From Runella sp. MFBS21 (lineage in GTDB: Bacteria; Bacteroidota; Bacteroidia; Cytophagales; Spirosomataceae): a DNA stretch of 64,000 bases. Numbering within the stretch: the stretch's first letter is position 1; each line of letters starts with the position of its first letter. Below are positions 47,393-55,351 of the stretch, one piece after another. A program made the position numbers and the translations under genes. The stretch is taken from the NCBI RefSeq assembly GCF_029433105.1, contig NZ_JARNTW010000001.1:62001-126000 (forward strand), given 5' to 3'. The notes below the pieces were generated by a model. That model saw only the letters and a program-made list of their open reading frames with translations. It was not told the DNA's origin and made no database searches.

Positions 47393-47957
47393 GAGCTTTG
47401 CTTCCTTTTTCAATGTGTAAATAATTTTTTTTTAATTCTCCCAAAGCACGGTGCACTCTCACTTTGATGGCGCCTTCGGTAGTATTCAGAATCTTGGCGA
47501 TTTCTTCGTATTTTAATTCTTGGTATCGGCTCATTATCAGCACTTCTCTATGTTCGGGGCTAAGTTTGGCCATAGCGTCTTGTAATGCTTCTAATTCTTG
47601 CTTCTTTTCGAGTTGTTCGTCGGCCGCTACACCCCCGCCGAGCTTTTCGGCCAATTCGGCTATGTCGTATTTGGGGCCTCCCCAGCGTTCTTGTTGACGG
47701 AAGGAATCATTCAAAATATTCCGTGCCAAATGATACATCCAAGTTCTAAACTCCCCATCACCATTGAAAGTATGGCGATATTTGAGCATTCTATAAAATA
47801 CATTTTGAACCAAATCTTCGCAAGCATGGGCTTGGCCAGTCATGTGGTACAAAAAGGCGAACAATGGCCGATGATAACGCTCAAAGAGCAAGCCCATCTT
47901 GTCTAAATCTCCGGCTTTTACCCGAAGCATAAGCGCATTGTCCGATAATGTATTCAA
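47382..47957 (-). CDS. ECF sigma factor A
   Basis: ECF-type sigma-70 factor, 191 residues, with sigma-2 (FERYHRPLFAFLYHMTGQAH, then EDLVQNVFYRMLKYR) and sigma-4 (LSPEHREVLIMSRYQELKYE, then LNTTEGAIKVRVHRALGEL). The start is taken as TTG at 47957, because the N-terminal SDNALMLRVKAGDLDKMG is typical of the family; the next Met is at 47930. An in-frame stop lies shortly upstream. First gene of module A, overlapping its anti-sigma. A 40-bp element upstream (47983-48022) is shared with the promoter region of the hydrolase at 48104-49645. Confidence 0.9.
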   Translation of the reverse strand: MNTLSDNALMLRVKAGDLDKMGLLFERYHRPLFAFLYHMTGQAHACEDLVQNVFYRMLKYRHTFNGDGEFRTWMYHLARNILNDSFRQQERWGGPKYDIAELAEKLGGGVAADEQLEKKQELEALQDAMAKLSPEHREVLIMSRYQELKYEEIAKILNTTEGAIKVRVHRALGELKKNYLHIEKGSKAHEL

Positions 47958-47982
47958 GTGTTTCGAGGATGATTAATGAGGT

Positions 47983-48022
47983 GATTTGTACGTGGAAACT
48001 TCCGAAGCGTAAGAAGGTTACA
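47983..48022 (-). promoter_or_regulatory. Shared 40-bp element, sigma A promoter region
   Basis: On the minus strand it starts with TGTAAC and ends with GAAGTTTCCACGTACAAATC. The 40-bp element at 49675-49714 has the same length and the same two ends (18 of 20 bases identical at the latter end). TGTAAC is a common -35 element for ECF sigma factors. It lies 25 bp upstream of the sigma A start, so self-regulation is the simplest reading. Confidence 0.5.
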
Positions 48023-48103
48023 GGAAAAAGAGTTTTTTTTGCAATAAATATAAAAAACAAATACAATTGTCAGATAATCAGGTAGCTATGTCTATCTGAG
48101 TTG

Positions 48104-49645
48104 CTATTCCTTTTGTCCTTCTAATTCTTTCAGTGCCCGCTTTCCTTCCTCATTGTTAGGAGATAACACAATAGATTTTCGGTACATCGCAATCGCCGCT
48201 TCTTTCTTGCCGCTTTTGGCTAAAGCATACGCGTAACTGTCGTAGGTATTGCCGCTTTTTGGATAAAGTAAGGTATTGATTTTAAATACTTCCAACGACA
48301 ATTCATTATGATTAGGAAAAGGCGCTTTGAGCAAGTCATAGCCTAAGCGATTCATTTCTAGTTCATCTACGTAATAATTGGTGCTGTCATTTTTTAATTC
48401 GTTGAACTTAGTGGCGGCGTCATCAATACCTTTGTTTACCAATATTTCTCCATAAACTTTTGCCAATGATTTGGTGAGCCGAATGGGTAAGGCAGGCGTG
48501 CCATTCAACAAATTAGAAATCGAAACCATGACTTGTATTGGATTATTTTCAGTATTGTCGTAGAAGAGAATCGTTTGCTTTTTAGTGAGATTGCGGTGCA
48601 TAAATGTGGTTAGACCAATAATGCGCCCATCATGAAAAATAGAGGTGTCGGCGGGTTCGGCCTTACTTGTATAAACATTCCACCCTAAACCGTAAGAGCG
48701 CGTACTGCTGCCCATGCGAAATGGCTTCCCGTCGTTTAGTACAACGGGCATAAAGGCTGTTTTCATCAGTGTCAAAGAGAGGAGCTTGCCAGCAGCAAAG
48801 GCATTGTCAAAATGCCACAAATCTTCTATCGTACTTATGATGTTATTGGGCCCTATTAGACTGCCCAAATGATAATAAGTATAATGCTCGGCGGGGTTTA
48901 GAGAATCGACATTATGGTAGGTGGGGCTGTAAAAATTGAGTAATGTATATCGTGATGTATTGGCCATGCCAAGTTCTCGGACGTAGGTTTTTTTCATACC
49001 TGCAGGGGTGAAAACATTCTTTTTCATGTAGTAAGCAAAAGAGGTTTGGCTTAATTTCTCCACCAACAATGCCAATAAAAAATAATTGGCATTGTTGTAC
49101 TGCCATCGATTCCCCGCCGTAAAGTTCAATGGTTTGTTTAAGGAAACTAGATGTTCATAGGCTTTTTGAGTACTAATAATTTCCTTTGGGTACGCTTTTA
49201 TGTACTCCTCCTCGTAGCGTTCTACGACAGGAATACCTGATGTTTGGGTCAGTAAATGCTGAATTGTAATTGCCGTGTAGGGAAAATTGGGGAAATAGCT
49301 AGCAAAGGTATCTGTTAGTTTTAGCAGCCCTTTTTGTACCAATTGAAGCACCGCAATCGCCGTAAAAGGTTTGGATAAAGAAGCCAAGTTGAAAAGACTG
49401 GTGTCGGTATTGGGTATGCCCCGCCCAAAATCAGCATACCCTAAGGATTTTTTATAGATAACTTTTCCCTCCTCGGCTACCAAAAGAGTTCCATTGAATA
49501 AATGATGATTGGCTAAAGAGGTTACAAAAGAATCAATTCGAGCTACTTTTTGATTGATAGGTATCGTTTGCTGCGAAAACCCAGCTTGGTAGCTCATAAT
49601 AAATAAGAGAAAGAAGGCGCTCTCAAAAAGGCTGTTTTTTTTCAT
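48104..49645 (-). CDS. Serine hydrolase with TPR tail (between sigma modules)
   Basis: Exported serine hydrolase of the class C beta-lactamase-like family, 513 residues. Signal peptide about 1-24 (AGFSQ). Catalytic S-L-S-K with Ser89 and Lys92. Y-x-N motif as YNN (WQYNNANYFLLA). Third motif H-D-G (SIFHDGRIIGL), more canonical than in the hydrolase at 43163. The C-terminus carries TPR-like helices (DSYAYALAKSGKKEAAIAMY). It is transcribed toward module A and diverges from sigma factor B. Its upstream element matches that of sigma A, so it may belong to that sigma factor's regulon. Substrate unknown (cell-wall peptide or ester are the family options). Confidence 0.9.
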   Translation of the reverse strand: MKKNSLFESAFFLLFIMSYQAGFSQQTIPINQKVARIDSFVTSLANHHLFNGTLLVAEEGKVIYKKSLGYADFGRGIPNTDTSLFNLASLSKPFTAIAVLQLVQKGLLKLTDTFASYFPNFPYTAITIQHLLTQTSGIPVVERYEEEYIKAYPKEIISTQKAYEHLVSLNKPLNFTAGNRWQYNNANYFLLALLVEKLSQTSFAYYMKKNVFTPAGMKKTYVRELGMANTSRYTLLNFYSPTYHNVDSLNPAEHYTYYHLGSLIGPNNIISTIEDLWHFDNAFAAGKLLSLTLMKTAFMPVVLNDGKPFRMGSSTRSYGLGWNVYTSKAEPADTSIFHDGRIIGLTTFMHRNLTKKQTILFYDNTENNPIQVMVSISNLLNGTPALPIRLTKSLAKVYGEILVNKGIDDAATKFNELKNDSTNYYVDELEMNRLGYDLLKAPFPNHNELSLEVFKINTLLYPKSGNTYDSYAYALAKSGKKEAAIAMYRKSIVLSPNNEEGKRALKELEGQKE

Positions 49646-49674
49646 ATAGAGTAAATGAGAAAAAGGTTGTGGAG

Positions 49675-49714
49675 GATTTGGACGTGAAAACTTCGCTTCT
49701 CAAAAAAAGTTACA
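49675..49714 (-). promoter_or_regulatory. Shared 40-bp element, hydrolase promoter region
   Basis: Minus strand begins TGTAAC and ends GAAGTTTTCACGTCCAAATC, matching the element at 47983-48022 in both ends and in length. It is 29 bp upstream of the hydrolase start codon. The TGTAAC forms the left half of the palindrome at 49710-49726. Confidence 0.5.
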
Positions 49715-49726
49715 AATAATTTGTAA
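49710..49726. promoter_or_regulatory. Divergent ECF promoter palindrome
   Basis: TTACAAATAATTTGTAA is a perfect 17-base palindrome between the hydrolase (-) and sigma factor B (+). On the plus strand TGTAAT is followed 16 bases later by CGTC (49744-49747), an ECF-like -35/-10 pair, leaving only a few bases to the sigma B ATG. On the minus strand it gives TGTAAC for the hydrolase. Inferred back-to-back promoters. Confidence 0.45.
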
Positions 49727-49759
49727 TGTTTTTTGAGCTCAATCGTCTTTGCTATTGAA

Positions 49760-50278
49760 ATGGATTTAAAAGCTTTTACACAACTCGTTCTTCCTACCCA
49801 AGGGCGCCTTTATAGGATAGCCAAGCTATTTCTTCGCAGTCGTGAGGAAGCGGAAGATACATTGCAGGATGTGCTGCTGAAGTTGTGGAGCAACCGTCAA
49901 CAACTTGACAATTACCAGAGTGTAGAAGCGTTGGCCGTACAGATGACCCGAAATATGTGCTTGGATAAACTAAAGTCTAAAGTATATCAAAGTACCGAAG
50001 CAGAGACAAACTTGCCAGAAATAAGTACCAATGCAAAGTCACCGTATCAGCAGGCCGAACTCTCAGACAGCGCTGCCCTGATGCGCCAACTTATAGAGGC
50101 ATTGCCAGAGCAGCATAGGCTTATTTTGCATTTGCGAGATGTGGAAGAGTATTCTTTTGAAGAAATTCAAGAAATAACCGGAATGACCATCAACAACATA
50201 AGGGTGGCATTGTCGAGGGCGCGGAAGGAAGTGAGAGACGGGTATTTAAAAGTAAATAATTATGAATCAGGACATTGA
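49760..50278 (+). CDS. ECF sigma factor B
   Basis: ECF-type sigma-70 factor, 172 residues from the ATG at 49760 (MDLKAFTQLVLPTQGRLYRI). The open frame runs up to a TTG at 49733, but that would include the candidate -10 element. Sigma-2: SREEAEDTLQDVLLKLWSNR; sigma-4: LPEQHRLILHLRDVEEYSFE, then ITGMTINNIRVALSRARKEV. First gene of module B (sigma - anti-sigma - DUF4097 - DUF4097), which mirrors module A. Its stop overlaps the next gene by 17 bp. Confidence 0.9.
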   Translation: MDLKAFTQLVLPTQGRLYRIAKLFLRSREEAEDTLQDVLLKLWSNRQQLDNYQSVEALAVQMTRNMCLDKLKSKVYQSTEAETNLPEISTNAKSPYQQAELSDSAALMRQLIEALPEQHRLILHLRDVEEYSFEEIQEITGMTINNIRVALSRARKEVRDGYLKVNNYESGH

Positions 50279-51017
50279 AGCATTGTTAGATAAATATTAT
50301 GAAGGCGAAACGTCTTTGGATGAAGAGCGGCAATTGCGCGATTTTTTTCAGCAAGAAGGCATTCCTGTTCATTTACAAAGTCACGCAGCACAATTTCGCT
50401 ATGCTACCGATGCCCGCACGCAAGAGCCGTCGGCAGGGGTAAGCTATCGTATAGTGAATCAACTCCACAATCGCACCAAAGTACGTACACTCACTACATG
50501 GGGTTTACGGGTGGCGGCGGGTGTGACCTTGATTTTGGTTGGATTTGCGGGCGGAAGGGGGTACACACTTTATAAATCTCAAGCAATGGATATACAGAGC
50601 CACGAGATGATAGCCATGAAGAAAAGCTTGGATTTGAGCCAATCCCACACCTCGGCTAGTGAGCGTATTTGGGCGGTCAATCAGGTAAGTAATCTCTCTG
50701 AGGTGGATGCTGAAATTACCCAAATTCTCATCAATACCATGAATTTTGATGACAACATAAACGTCCGTTTAGCGGCATGTCAGGCGTTACGGCGGTTTGA
50801 AAATGAGCCTTTGGTAAGGGAAGGGTTGATTCAATCACTCAAGATTCAGACCGACCCCAATGTGCAACTTACATTGATTGAAATTTTGGTGTCTATCAAA
50901 GAAAAACGCGCCGCCGACGCCATGCAACGTTTAGCCCAAAATCAAGAAGCATTGGAGATTGTGCGTCAAAAAGCAGAAGAAGGCGTCATGCAATTGAAGA
51001 AAAAATCAACCTCTTAA
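50262..51017 (+). CDS. Anti-sigma factor B with HEAT repeats, no zinc finger
   Basis: Predicted membrane anti-sigma factor, 251 residues. The cytoplasmic N-terminus (1-78) has the form of other short anti-sigma domains (IEALLDKYYEGETSLDEERQ) but lacks the H-x3-C-x2-C zinc motif of anti-sigma A. One membrane helix lies at about 83-98. The distal part (about 130-245) is HEAT-like and homologous to that of anti-sigma A: both have SASER, NVRLAACQAL / NVRLVTLEAL and VREGLIQSL / VREGLVQSL. It overlaps sigma B by 17 bp. The shared outer domain suggests that both modules sense the same kind of ligand. Confidence 0.84.
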   Translation: MNQDIEALLDKYYEGETSLDEERQLRDFFQQEGIPVHLQSHAAQFRYATDARTQEPSAGVSYRIVNQLHNRTKVRTLTTWGLRVAAGVTLILVGFAGGRGYTLYKSQAMDIQSHEMIAMKKSLDLSQSHTSASERIWAVNQVSNLSEVDAEITQILINTMNFDDNINVRLAACQALRRFENEPLVREGLIQSLKIQTDPNVQLTLIEILVSIKEKRAADAMQRLAQNQEALEIVRQKAEEGVMQLKKKSTS

Positions 51018-51059
51018 AGAGAGGCCAAAACAATACATCTTACTTTACAATATCAAACC

Positions 51060-51836
51060 ATGAAACGAAACATTTTAGTAGGCACCTTATTGTTGGGGTG
51101 TGTTGGGGGAGTTTTTGCCCAAGAGTTTAAAACCAAATTTGCCAATTCGAAAGAGCAAAAAATTGTGATTGAGATGGATGCCGGAAATCTCAAAATCGAA
51201 GGCTACGATGGCAATGAAGTAATCATTAAGGGAAATGGATTTCAGGCTCCACCCGAGCAGGCCAAAGGACTCAGACCTTTGTATAATTCGGCTATTGATA
51301 ATACGGGTGTTGGGCTAGCGGTGACCACCCAAAACAACGTACTCAAAATCGAAAAGGCATCTCGTAAAAATTCCAATTACGAAATCCGAGTTCCTAAAAA
51401 AGCGGCTATTTTTTATGAACAAGCCAACTGGCACTCTGCTGATATTTACATCAAAAATATGGATGGAGATTTAGAAATCAAGACCAAAAATGGAAAAATT
51501 GAACTCTATGACGTCACCGGCCCTGTGGTGGCCAATAGTACAAGTGGCGATGTAAAAGTAGTGTATTCGAATGTCAATCAGACAAAGCCAAGTGCTATTT
51601 CGGTGATTAGCGGGTTTATTGATGTGACATTGCCAGCCAATACCAAAGCCAATTTAAGTCTTCGGTCGATTACTGGTGAAATGTATACTGATTTTGACCT
51701 TGGTCTTAAAACTTCCAAAGAAGGGATGCCCCGAGTAGGTGGCGGTAATAATATCGACGCTACCACCAATGGAGGCGGGGTAGAAATTAAACTCAATAGT
51801 ATAAGTAGCAATATTTACCTCCGGAAACAAAAATAA
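51060..51836 (+). CDS. DUF4097 beta-repeat protein B1
   Basis: DUF4097-family exported protein, 258 residues. Signal peptide about 1-20 (GGVFAQ). Family motif MDAGNLKIEGYDGNEVIIKG. Beta repeats DLEIKTKNGKIELYDVTG, then SGDVKVVYSNV. C-terminus NGGGVEIKLNSISSNIYLRK. It follows the anti-sigma gene by 42 bp and precedes B2 by 21 bp, so module B is one transcript. Equivalent in position to A1. Biochemical role unknown. Confidence 0.85.
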   Translation: MKRNILVGTLLLGCVGGVFAQEFKTKFANSKEQKIVIEMDAGNLKIEGYDGNEVIIKGNGFQAPPEQAKGLRPLYNSAIDNTGVGLAVTTQNNVLKIEKASRKNSNYEIRVPKKAAIFYEQANWHSADIYIKNMDGDLEIKTKNGKIELYDVTGPVVANSTSGDVKVVYSNVNQTKPSAISVISGFIDVTLPANTKANLSLRSITGEMYTDFDLGLKTSKEGMPRVGGGNNIDATTNGGGVEIKLNSISSNIYLRKQK

Positions 51837-51857
51837 CCCTCTACAACTCATACTGCC

Positions 51858-52556
51858 ATGAAAACTTTTTCACTTTTGCTGGGAGCCTTATTGGTGATTA
51901 ATACAGCTTTTTCTCAAAAAATCATTGAAAAGAAAATTCCTTTTTCGGCTAAACAAACCGTAAACCTAAATCTAAAATTTGGTGATAGCATTCAGGTAAG
52001 ATACTGGGACAAATCCGAAGTCTCCATAAGGATTGAAGTAACCATAAACAGCGGTCACCTCAATGATGCCCTTACTGTCGAATCATCTTCTAGCGCTGAA
52101 GAGATTGTATTCAAAACTGATTTTGACAAAGAAATGATGAAACAAGGCAAAGCGGAGGATTGCCCTGGGTCTAAATCTACTTGGCGCACAGAGCGCAATG
52201 GCAATGATTACTATGTGTGTAGTAAAATCAATTATCAAGTGTATTTGCCCAAGCAAGCTAAGTTGAAGCTAGAAACTATCAATGGCAATATCGACATCAA
52301 AGGTGCTAGCAGTCCTGTATTTGCCAAAACCATCAGCGGCTATGTGGATTTTAGTTGGCCCACAACCCAAGGGGTTAATTTGGCTATGAAGACCATTACA
52401 GGAGAGGTTTATACAGATTTAAATATTGATTTTAAATCTAAAAATCAGAAAAATCCGATAGTTGGGTATTTGTTAGAAGGAACCGTAAACGGTGGCGGGC
52501 CAGAGGTACGATTAGAATCAATCAGCAACAATCTGTATGTCCGAAAAAATCCGTAG
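51858..52556 (+). CDS. DUF4097-like beta-repeat protein B2
   Basis: Exported protein, 232 residues, the shortest and most divergent of the four DUF4097-type proteins. Signal peptide about 1-19 (NTAFSQ). The opening LKFGDSIQVRYWDKSEVSIR replaces the usual GSIKIEGYSG. It has an extra cysteine-containing stretch near residues 95-125 (EDCPGSKSTW, then YVCSKINYQVYLPK) that could form a disulfide. C-terminus NGGGPEVRLESISNNLYVRK. The TAG stop codon (52554-52556) is made by the first bases of a GTAGAGACG palindromic repeat, so the repeat ended up exactly at the end of the gene. Confidence 0.82.
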   Translation: MKTFSLLLGALLVINTAFSQKIIEKKIPFSAKQTVNLNLKFGDSIQVRYWDKSEVSIRIEVTINSGHLNDALTVESSSSAEEIVFKTDFDKEMMKQGKAEDCPGSKSTWRTERNGNDYYVCSKINYQVYLPKQAKLKLETINGNIDIKGASSPVFAKTISGYVDFSWPTTQGVNLAMKTITGEVYTDLNIDFKSKNQKNPIVGYLLEGTVNGGGPEVRLESISNNLYVRKNP

Positions 52557-52580
52557 AGACGTTGCATGCAACGTCTGTCT
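52553..52580. repeat. Palindromic repeat overlapping a stop codon
   Basis: Left arm GTAGAGACGTTG is intact; the right arm is degenerate (CAACGTCTGTCT). Bases 52554-52556 are the stop codon of the DUF4097 gene B2. The copy leads straight into the tandem AACGTCT array. Confidence 0.88.
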
Positions 52581-52709
52581 GTATTCAACGTCTTGTATAA
52601 CGTCTGTCTGTATTCAACGTCTTGTATAACGTCTGTTTGTATTCAACGTCTGTCTGTATAACGTCTATATTCAACGTCTGCACGCAATGTCTATATAACG
52701 TCTGTCTGC
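52570..52709. repeat. Tandem AACGTCT array
   Basis: About ten units, each beginning AACGTCT (one AATGTCT), start at 52570, 52587, 52599, 52616, 52628, 52645, 52660, 52673, 52686 and 52697. Spacings of 17 and 12 alternate at first, giving a 29-base higher unit, and then drift. AACGTCT is the right arm of the neighbouring palindrome. No reading frame or other signal is visible. Confidence 0.85.
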
Positions 52710-52739
52710 AAGACCCGTAGATGTGGATGATGCCAATGT

Positions 52740-52767
52740 GTAGAGACGTTGCATGCAACGTCTCTAC
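52740..52767. repeat. Palindromic repeat after P14
   Basis: A perfect 28-base copy. It is 40 bp from the P14 stop codon, the longest such distance in the window, and lies between the convergent ends of B2 (+) and P14 (-). Confidence 0.95.
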
Positions 52768-52807
52768 TGCAATCGTACAGGCAATCGTAATACGGGCAAT
52801 ACACCAA

Positions 52808-55279
52808 TTATTCGGTTTTTAATGATTTTACAGGATCTGATAATGCCGCTTTGACAGATTGAAAACCAACCGTCAAAAGGGCAATCAAAACGGCTAATCC
52901 TCCTGCAATCGCAAACATCCACCACGAAATACTGATGCGATAAGCAAAATCTTGTAGCCACGCCGACATCAAATACCAAGCAATAGGAGAAGCAATCACA
53001 ATCGCGATAATCACAAGCTTGAGGAAGTCTTTGGAAAGTAGTGCTGTGATGCCTAACACAGAAGCGCCCAAGACTTTGCGAATGCCAATTTCTTTGGTAC
53101 GCACTTCAGCCGAAAATGTGGCTAGGGCAAACAATCCCAAACAGCCAATGATAAGTGCCAAAGCCGTAAATACCCCTAGAATCAAACTGACTTTGTTTTC
53201 TGTATGATATAACGTCTTGAAAGAAGCATCCAAAAAGTCAAACTCAAACGGAACATTAGGGATACTCTTTTGCCATAAAGATTCGATTTTGGCGATGGCC
53301 GCTTTTTCGGTATGAGGTTGTAATTTGACCGCTAGGTACGAACCCCAAGTTTGGTAAGTTTTAGAAGATTTATGAAAAATCGCTACAGGCTCAATAGCTG
53401 CTCTAATCGACCCAATGTGAAAATCTTTCATAATTCCTACTACCTGAAAGCGTTGGTTTCGATTGCCAGGGTAGCGCATCCATTTACCTATGGGTTTTTG
53501 CCAGCCAATGGCTTTTACTGCTGCTTCGTTAAGAATAACTGAAGTAGAATCAAGGGTCGAATTATGAACAAAATTTCTACCTTCTAACAATTGAATTCCC
53601 AAAGTTGGTACAAAATACTCGTCGGTTAAAAAAGAAGAAATAGGTAAATTTTGAACAACAGGACTGGTTTGAGTACCTTGCTCTGGCTCATAAAAATCCC
53701 CAAAACTTCCTAAAGAAGGCAAGAAAGTCGAATGTGTTACTTGCTGCACTTCGGGTAGTTGGAGCAATTTTTGTCTGAAAGTTTCTCTGGTACTTTCAGA
53801 TTCTAGGTGTCGTACATTTTCTACAATCAAGATGTTTTTGCGCTGTAAACCAGCCGATTGGTTTTGTGCAAATTGTAATTGCCAATAAACGACCGTGGCG
53901 CATATCATCAAGGTGATAGAAACCGCAAACTGAAATACCACCAAACTACTACGGAGCCAGCCCTGTCCGCCTTTGGCCGAAGGAGTCGCAGCTTTGAAGA
54001 TATCTACAGGCTTAAATTTGGATAAATAAAGGGCAGGATAGATTCCTCCTAAAAGCGTACTTATGAAGGGTAATATCAGCATCAAACCAACGGTATTTGG
54101 TGAAAAAAGCTCCTTGAAAGTCCATACATGGTCGGTGAGTTGATTGAACAGCGGCAGAGCTAAAGATGCTAGAATCATAGTTAGGCCTAGTGCCATTAGA
54201 CTAAACAAGAATGCTTCTATTAAAAATTGACCAATGATGGTGCTACGTTGCGAGCCAATCGCCTTTCTTACTCCTACTTCGCGAGCTCTTTGTAAGGAGC
54301 GTGCGGTAGTAAGGTTGGTAAAATTGACGCAGGCAATGATTAGTATCAACACACTGATGATACTAAATAACTCAACTTGTTGGGCATCCCCCAAAGTATT
54401 GAGTCTGGAAGAGAGGCCCGGCTGATGCAGATGCAGAGACTTTAAAGGTAAAAGTTCGACTTTATAACGGTCTCCGCGCTTCATGTTTTCCTCAAAATTT
54501 TGGCCAATGCGTTGATAAGCCGCGGGTGCATGAGTACGTACCATGAGATCAAACCTATCGGTAAGCGCTGCCAATGCCTCAGGAGTAAGAGGCTTACGAA
54601 GGCGTACCCATGTATCCATTTGGAGCCATACCCAGCTCCACGAAAAACGCTCCACTACTTTGAAATTGGTCATTGAAACCAAAAAATCAAATTGAACAGA
54701 AGAGTTGGAAGGAATGTCTTTAACGATACCAGTAATGCTAAAAGGGCGGTCATTAATCGTCAAGGAGCGACCCATTGCATCCAAATTACCAAAGTATTTT
54801 TTTGCCATTTTTTCGGTCAACACCACACTATTAGGCTTATCCAGTACCAATGATACATCACCTTGCTGCATCGGAAAACCAAATAATTCGAGAAAGGCAG
54901 TATCAGCTGCCATAATCCCGTCTTCATTAAAAAGTAGGGGTTTTTGGTTTGGCAAGTCCCGTTGAATGACAGTGGTGCCTAGGTCAAACGTTCGGGCAAA
55001 CATCTCAATTTCAGGATAATCAATCGCCAACTGCGGCCCTAAAGGGGGCGGGGTATTGGTAGTACGACCTTCATCCTGCCCCATTTTGATGTTGAGTGCT
55101 ACTGCGTGTGTACGCTCAGCATATGGCAAAAATTCATCATAGCTTTTTTCATGTTGTACATAAAGCATAATCAACCAACAAGCCGTTAGGCCCATTGCCA
55201 AACCTGCTATATTGATAATACTGTACACCTTATTTCGAGTTAAGTTACGAAAGGCGATTTTGAGATAGTTTTGTACCAT
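52808..55279 (-). CDS. ABC permease P14
   Basis: ABC3/MacB-type permease, 823 residues, starting MVQNYLKIAFRNLTRNK. Coupling segments are QRAREVGVRKAIGS (R for the usual K) and VRTKEIGIRKVLGAS; the tail is DPVKSLKTE. Periplasmic signature DTAFLELFGFPMQQGDVSLVL. Last gene of the inferred operon HlyD-ATPase-P16-P15-P14, 72 bp or more after P15, with an unusual palindrome in the gap (55297-55333). Confidence 0.93.
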   Translation of the reverse strand: MVQNYLKIAFRNLTRNKVYSIINIAGLAMGLTACWLIMLYVQHEKSYDEFLPYAERTHAVALNIKMGQDEGRTTNTPPPLGPQLAIDYPEIEMFARTFDLGTTVIQRDLPNQKPLLFNEDGIMAADTAFLELFGFPMQQGDVSLVLDKPNSVVLTEKMAKKYFGNLDAMGRSLTINDRPFSITGIVKDIPSNSSVQFDFLVSMTNFKVVERFSWSWVWLQMDTWVRLRKPLTPEALAALTDRFDLMVRTHAPAAYQRIGQNFEENMKRGDRYKVELLPLKSLHLHQPGLSSRLNTLGDAQQVELFSIISVLILIIACVNFTNLTTARSLQRAREVGVRKAIGSQRSTIIGQFLIEAFLFSLMALGLTMILASLALPLFNQLTDHVWTFKELFSPNTVGLMLILPFISTLLGGIYPALYLSKFKPVDIFKAATPSAKGGQGWLRSSLVVFQFAVSITLMICATVVYWQLQFAQNQSAGLQRKNILIVENVRHLESESTRETFRQKLLQLPEVQQVTHSTFLPSLGSFGDFYEPEQGTQTSPVVQNLPISSFLTDEYFVPTLGIQLLEGRNFVHNSTLDSTSVILNEAAVKAIGWQKPIGKWMRYPGNRNQRFQVVGIMKDFHIGSIRAAIEPVAIFHKSSKTYQTWGSYLAVKLQPHTEKAAIAKIESLWQKSIPNVPFEFDFLDASFKTLYHTENKVSLILGVFTALALIIGCLGLFALATFSAEVRTKEIGIRKVLGASVLGITALLSKDFLKLVIIAIVIASPIAWYLMSAWLQDFAYRISISWWMFAIAGGLAVLIALLTVGFQSVKAALSDPVKSLKTE

Positions 55280-55296
55280 GATGATATAGATTATTT

Positions 55297-55333
55297 GTTG
55301 GAATGGTCATTGCATTGCAACGACCATTCCAAC
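55297..55333. repeat. Variant palindrome with exchanged arms, P15-P14 gap
   Basis: 37 bases: arms GTTGGAATGGTC and GACCATTCCAAC flank the core ATTGCATTGCAAC, with one A/C mismatch. The core TTGCATTGCAA is that of the GTAGAGACG family, but the outer arms are wholly different and still pair. It lies 18 bp after the P15 stop. Confidence 0.88.
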
Positions 55334-55351
55334 GGCCCTGCACGCATAAAT

